DNA of 64,000 bases, taken from Agaribacter marinus. GTDB taxonomy: Bacteria; Pseudomonadota; Gammaproteobacteria; Enterobacterales; Alteromonadaceae. The notes under the pieces are model-generated. The model was not told the origin of the DNA. It saw nothing but the letters and a program-made list of their open reading frames with translations, and ran no database searches. Below, in pieces: positions 60,831 to 64,000 of this stretch. The first letter of the stretch is position 1, and each line of letters starts with the position of its first letter. The position numbers and the translations under genes were made by a program. Location of the stretch: positions 62,001-126,000 of the forward strand of contig NZ_BSOT01000011.1 of NCBI RefSeq assembly GCF_030160655.1, written 5' to 3'.

Positions 60831-61436
60831 ATGTTTAAAAAAATTCTATTGTGTCTTGGCGTAATTATTTTCGTAAGTGGTTGTAAATCCACCTTGATGC
60901 AACCTTCTCAAGAGCCACTATCTATAAATGCACCAACCGATAAAGCACAAATGATATTCATGCGGTCAGCATTTACTGGTCAGGCTATTCAAGCATCTGT
61001 TTTTGACGTAACGTCTGGAACGCCTGAATTTATTGGTATTGTTTCGAATGACACAAAAGTTGCGTATACCGTTGAACCGGGAGAGCGTATGTTTATGGTA
61101 GTAGGCGAATCAGCCGATTTCCTAAAAGCGGATATGCTTGCTAACAAGACTTATTTTTCTGTTGTTTCCCCACGAATGGGGTTTTGGAAAGCTCGCTTCT
61201 CAATGCACCCTGTAAGGCATCAAGGTAAAGACGGTAAATTTACCTACGAATCAAAAGAGTTCAAAAAAATTGATGCCAATACTAGTTTAGTTGTAGCAGG
61301 AGATGCGGCACTAAGTTGGGCGAAAGAAAATTTGGGATCCATTAAAGCTAAGTTAAGTAAGTACCTTCCTGCCTGGAAAGAAAAGGAAGAACACAAACAA
61401 AAACAAGCGACCGTAAACAAAGATGACCATATCTAG
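60831..61436 (+). CDS. Small outer-membrane-type lipoprotein, DUF2846-like
   Basis: 201-residue lipoprotein of unknown function. I chose the ATG at 60831, where the lipoprotein signal begins (MFKKILLCLGVIIFVSGC, lipobox VSGC, C18); upstream in-frame starts at 60816 or 60771 lack a ribosome site. The body (~35-145) resembles DUF2846 proteins: 'KAQMIFMRSAFTGQAIQASVFD', 'GIVSNDTKVAYTVEPGERMFMV'. The last 25 residues are strongly charged (Lys/Glu). Followed by a hairpin at 61445. Position near the BlaI unit but on the other strand; no functional link visible. Confidence 0.75.
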   Translation: MFKKILLCLGVIIFVSGCKSTLMQPSQEPLSINAPTDKAQMIFMRSAFTGQAIQASVFDVTSGTPEFIGIVSNDTKVAYTVEPGERMFMVVGESADFLKADMLANKTYFSVVSPRMGFWKARFSMHPVRHQGKDGKFTYESKEFKKIDANTSLVVAGDAALSWAKENLGSIKAKLSKYLPAWKEKEEHKQKQATVNKDDHI

Positions 61437-61444
61437 ATTTTAAG

Positions 61445-61488
61445 TGCAGAGCCATGGGAACAATTGAACATGGCTCTGCAGTTTCATT
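61445..61488 (+). terminator. Probable terminator of the lipoprotein gene
   Basis: Perfect 12-base stem (61445-61456 with 61469-61480), 12-base loop, weak T content after it. Confidence 0.55.
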
Positions 61489-61523
61489 GTCGCAGTAATT
61501 CATACTGCAAAGATTATTACGGC

Positions 61524-62303
61524 CTAATCAACGGAGAGTTTCATAGTATTCTTACCAATCGAGACGTTATCACCAAAACTTGACTGTATTTCGTTCTCAT
61601 ATTCATGTTGTAGGCGTACTAGGCGATCGTCAATTACAGTAAATACTGAAGACTCTGAGTTTTTCACTTTGACAGATAACACAAGAAAGGCTCTTCCTTT
61701 CCCATTGAACTCTGTGTCTATCTGAATTGGGTAGCCGTTTTCATCCATGATTATAGAGTAAATCCCTTCAAATTTGCTGACATAAGAACGGGTCTTAGCA
61801 TCTGTGATGATGGATTCAAGCGGCAAGCTAAAACGTACCACAGTAGCTGGATTGCCGTTGTACGTTATGTTTTCATCCTCAATGAATGTTGCTTTTTCTA
61901 TTCGCCTTAATATGCTTTTAGCTGCAGATAATTGATAACTGAAACTTTTTGCATTTACGCTACCTACGGCATTGAGTGTTGGTGTGTCAGCCTCTTCATC
62001 CGCGGCCTGTGCTTGCGCTTCAAGTTCCATTGTTTCTAGCACTAGTTGAGGGTATGTTATATGTAGGCCTGCATCATCAATTGCGACAGAGACAGAAATA
62101 CTTCCGGTGGTTTCTTTTCTGTCATCTTTGTCATCAGCGTCACTTATCTCGGTATTATTGCGTTCATAAACCGCTGAAATAGGCGCTTTACCTTCTAATT
62201 TTCTTAGGGCGTCTTTTAGTCGCGTGACATTGTCATTTTCTGCAAAGGCGCTAAAAGCGAAAAAACAAATAAATACAGATAAAGGCGCTATTATTTTTTT
62301 CAT
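61524..62303 (-). CDS. Exported protein of unknown function
   Basis: 259 residues from the chosen ATG at 62303, where a clear signal peptide starts (MKKIIAPLSVFICFFAFSAFA, cut before ENDN is likely). A longer frame to 62393 has no ribosome site and would put the signal peptide inside the protein. The mature part is beta-rich with alternating charged residues ('GSISVSVAIDDAGLHITYPQL', 'YNGNPATVVRFSLPLESII', 'GRAFLVLSVKVKNSESSVF'), somewhat like periplasmic LolA/LolB-type lipid carriers, but I see no diagnostic motif. Convergent with the lipoprotein gene. Confidence 0.65.
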   Translation of the reverse strand: MKKIIAPLSVFICFFAFSAFAENDNVTRLKDALRKLEGKAPISAVYERNNTEISDADDKDDRKETTGSISVSVAIDDAGLHITYPQLVLETMELEAQAQAADEEADTPTLNAVGSVNAKSFSYQLSAAKSILRRIEKATFIEDENITYNGNPATVVRFSLPLESIITDAKTRSYVSKFEGIYSIIMDENGYPIQIDTEFNGKGRAFLVLSVKVKNSESSVFTVIDDRLVRLQHEYENEIQSSFGDNVSIGKNTMKLSVD

Positions 62304-62594
62304 AGATTTTCTACCACAATGATCAACGGACCTTACGTCCAAATGTTTTAAATTTTGAAGTATTGTGGCTGATATTTTTATGAAAAGTTTCAATGATTTG
62401 TAAATGTTTGTGTTTTGATCAGGTTAAACAGGTAACGGGCTTCCCGCTGTCATGCCACTATTTTTGGCACGTAAAATATTTGCTGGCATATCACAGTATT
62501 CATTTTGATACCCTATTACCACCAGATTCAACTAAGATTCTTACCAAGAAAAACACCATCGTTGAAAAAACAAATCCATATTGGGAGAATTATT

Positions 62595-63554
62595 GTGTCT
62601 ACCATGACCGCCTCAGTTGAAGATAAGTATCGCTTAGTTACTCGCAGTGACTTTGACGGGTTAGTATGTGCCGTTTTATTAAAAGAAATTGGTTTGATTG
62701 ACGAAATCAAATTTGTACATCCTAAAGATATGCAAGATGGCTTAGTGGAAATTACACCCAATGATATAACGACCAACTTGCCTTATGTACCCGGCTGCAA
62801 TTTGGCCTTCGACCATCACTTAAGTGAAATGTCGCGTAATTCTGAAAATAACGATCCTAATCATATTATCGACCCTAAAGCGCCATCGGCAGCACGTGTA
62901 GTATATGATTATTACGGTGGTAAAGACATTTTCCCAGAGTCTTGGGACGATATGATGGAAGCTGTAGACAAAGCTGACGCGGCGCAATTCACCAGAGATG
63001 AAATACTTAACCCTGAAGGCTGGGTACTGCTTAATTATCTAATGGATAGCAGAACAGGGTTAGGGCGTTTTAGAGAGTTTAGAATCTCGAATTATAGCCT
63101 AATGATGGAACTCATAGATTACTGCCGTAATCATACGATTGAAGAAATTCTTGCCTTACCTGATGTACAGGAACGCGTTGAACTTTACTATGAACATAAA
63201 GATAAATTTGCGGCGCAAATAAAAGAGTGTGCAACGGTTTACGGCAACTTAGTGCTACTTGATTTGCGTGATCAAGAAACCATTTATGCTGGCAATCGTT
63301 TTATGATTTATGCGGCGTACCCAGAATGCAATATATCTATCCACGAAATGTGGGGATTTAGGAAGCAAAACACTGTATTTGCTATCGGAAAATCTATTTT
63401 GAATCGCTCATCCAATACTAACGTTGGCGAACTATGTTTACGCTATGGCGGTGGTGGACATATGGCGGCCGGTACTTGTCAGATATTTGGTAATAGTGAC
63501 GTTGTCGATGCAACAAGAGACGCCTTGATTGCACAAATCAATCAAGACGGCTAA
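62595..63554 (+). CDS. DHH-family phosphoesterase (exopolyphosphatase-like)
   Basis: 319-residue cytoplasmic phosphoesterase with two domains. The DHH domain begins 'RLVTRSDFDGLVCAVLLKE', with metal ligands in SDFDG and the name-giving DHH in AFDHHLSE. The C-terminal DHHA1 domain ends 'RYGGGGHMAAGTCQI'. Close relatives are annotated as exopolyphosphatase or nanoRNase/pAp phosphatase-like; the substrate cannot be decided from sequence. I prefer the GTG start at 62595, which has GGGAG seven bases upstream, over the ATG at 62604, which is too far from it. Confidence 0.82.
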   Translation: MSTMTASVEDKYRLVTRSDFDGLVCAVLLKEIGLIDEIKFVHPKDMQDGLVEITPNDITTNLPYVPGCNLAFDHHLSEMSRNSENNDPNHIIDPKAPSAARVVYDYYGGKDIFPESWDDMMEAVDKADAAQFTRDEILNPEGWVLLNYLMDSRTGLGRFREFRISNYSLMMELIDYCRNHTIEEILALPDVQERVELYYEHKDKFAAQIKECATVYGNLVLLDLRDQETIYAGNRFMIYAAYPECNISIHEMWGFRKQNTVFAIGKSILNRSSNTNVGELCLRYGGGGHMAAGTCQIFGNSDVVDATRDALIAQINQDG

Positions 63555-63580
63555 AAGATACGAGATAAACTTAAGGATTC

Positions 63581-63610
63581 AAAAGCGCGACTATCGCGCT
63601 TTTATTTTTT
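63581..63610. terminator. Bidirectional terminator between the DHH gene and the sulfatase gene
   Basis: Perfect ten-base stem aaaagcgcga/tcgcgctttt (63581-63590 with 63594-63603) and a T run on the plus strand. The three-base loop is the TAG stop codon of the sulfatase on the minus strand. Confidence 0.88.
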
Positions 63611-64000
63611 TTAGCTTGTCTTCCATTCGTTTTAGAATATCAGGATATTGCTCAATAACATTATGTTGCTCGGCAGCATCTTCTGCTAAATTAAATAGCA
63701 TGGCATGAGGCCTCAATGCTGCATCTACTGTTTTATTGCTTAGCCAAGCCGGTGTTGTACCATCAAACGGCGCAATGTATTTCCATTGATTGTGTCTTAA
63801 ACCGAGGGTAAAGGCTTCTTGTAAACTCCATTCTACGCCACTTTTTTCTGCGTCGAATAGCGCAGGTAAAACATTTTGACTGTCGATTGCTTCATCATTT
63901 TTTAAGGTAATGCCTAGCATATCTGCAAATGACGCATAGAAGTCAATATGGCTAAATAGTGCATCGCTTACACCAGCATTAATTTTCCCTTTATAATAAG
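63591..64000 (-). CDS. Sulfatase, C-terminal part (N-terminus beyond window)
   Basis: The minus-strand frame stays open to the right edge: before the first visible Met at 63920 it reads 'SDALFSHIDFYASFADMLGI', the segment found in the last third of type I sulfatases. It continues with LQEAFTLGLRHNQWKYI and a C-terminal 'LFNLAEDAAEQHNVIEQYPDI', a standard sulfatase ending. The catalytic Cys/Ser motif (C/S-x-P-x-R) lies outside the window. Sulfatases of marine polysaccharide degraders remove sulfate from algal glycans; with an agarase 17 kb away this is a plausible role, not shown. Confidence 0.88.
   Translation of the reverse strand, partial: YYKGKINAGVSDALFSHIDFYASFADMLGITLKNDEAIDSQNVLPALFDAEKSGVEWSLQEAFTLGLRHNQWKYIAPFDGTTPAWLSNKTVDAALRPHAMLFNLAEDAAEQHNVIEQYPDILKRMEDKLKKIKAR

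Overview
The window reads as chromosomal DNA of a marine, agar-degrading gammaproteobacterium of the order Alteromonadales, close to Alteromonas, Glaciecola or Paraglaciecola. This rests on the conserved blocks rpmE/priA/ftsN/hslVU and tamAB, a GH50-type beta-agarase, a PEP-CTERM-system TPR lipoprotein, a GlyGly-CTERM protein and moderate, AT-leaning composition. No rRNA, tRNA or CRISPR array was seen. Genus assignment is inference.

Layout. 1-10.6 kb: the 3' part of ahpF, a secreted reprolysin-like metalloprotease, a GlyGly-CTERM 'choice-of-anchor B' protein divergent from a two-gene MbnP/MbnH-like copper-protein/diheme-enzyme pair, a short malic enzyme and rpmE. 10.9-15.9 kb: an accessory cassette between rpmE and priA. 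It contains an HlyD adaptor, a C39-peptidase ABC exporter, a previously unlisted short gene for a double-glycine-leader microcin-like peptide, and a four-helix membrane protein that is a candidate immunity protein. It is followed by remnants of two unrelated insertion sequences (IS3-type and ISAs1-type). 15.9-23.5 kb: priA, ftsN, two glycosyltransferase-like genes, and hslVU behind a near-perfect sigma-32 promoter. 23.8-29.5 kb: tamA-tamB.

29.6-43.5 kb: a LuxR-type single-domain regulator with tandem 15-bp repeats upstream, a propeller-amidohydrolase fusion, a transglutaminase-like protein, a diguanylate cyclase, cysG, a DEAD-box helicase, a PrsT-type TPR lipoprotein and a NaChBac-type voltage-gated channel with a strongly acidic filter. 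43.6-55.6 kb: a polysaccharide/extracellular block with the GH50 beta-agarase, a 1605-residue beta-helix/discoidin/triple-LamG protein of unknown activity, a nidogen-like protein with a PEP-CTERM-like tail, and a lipoprotein with thrombospondin type-3 Ca-binding repeats. 55.7-64 kb: an electrophile-stress unit (old yellow enzyme, CMD/AhpD-like protein, divergent TetR regulator with twin operators), a BlaI/M56-peptidase pair with twin BlaI boxes, a small lipoprotein, a secreted protein of unknown function, a DHH phosphoesterase, and the C-terminal part of a sulfatase running off the right edge.

The most notable item is the self-contained microcin-like export cassette with its precursor at 14508-14801. 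The MbnP/MbnH-like pair and the uncharacterised beta-helix/LamG protein beside the agarase come next. All family assignments were made by reading motifs; no database search was run.
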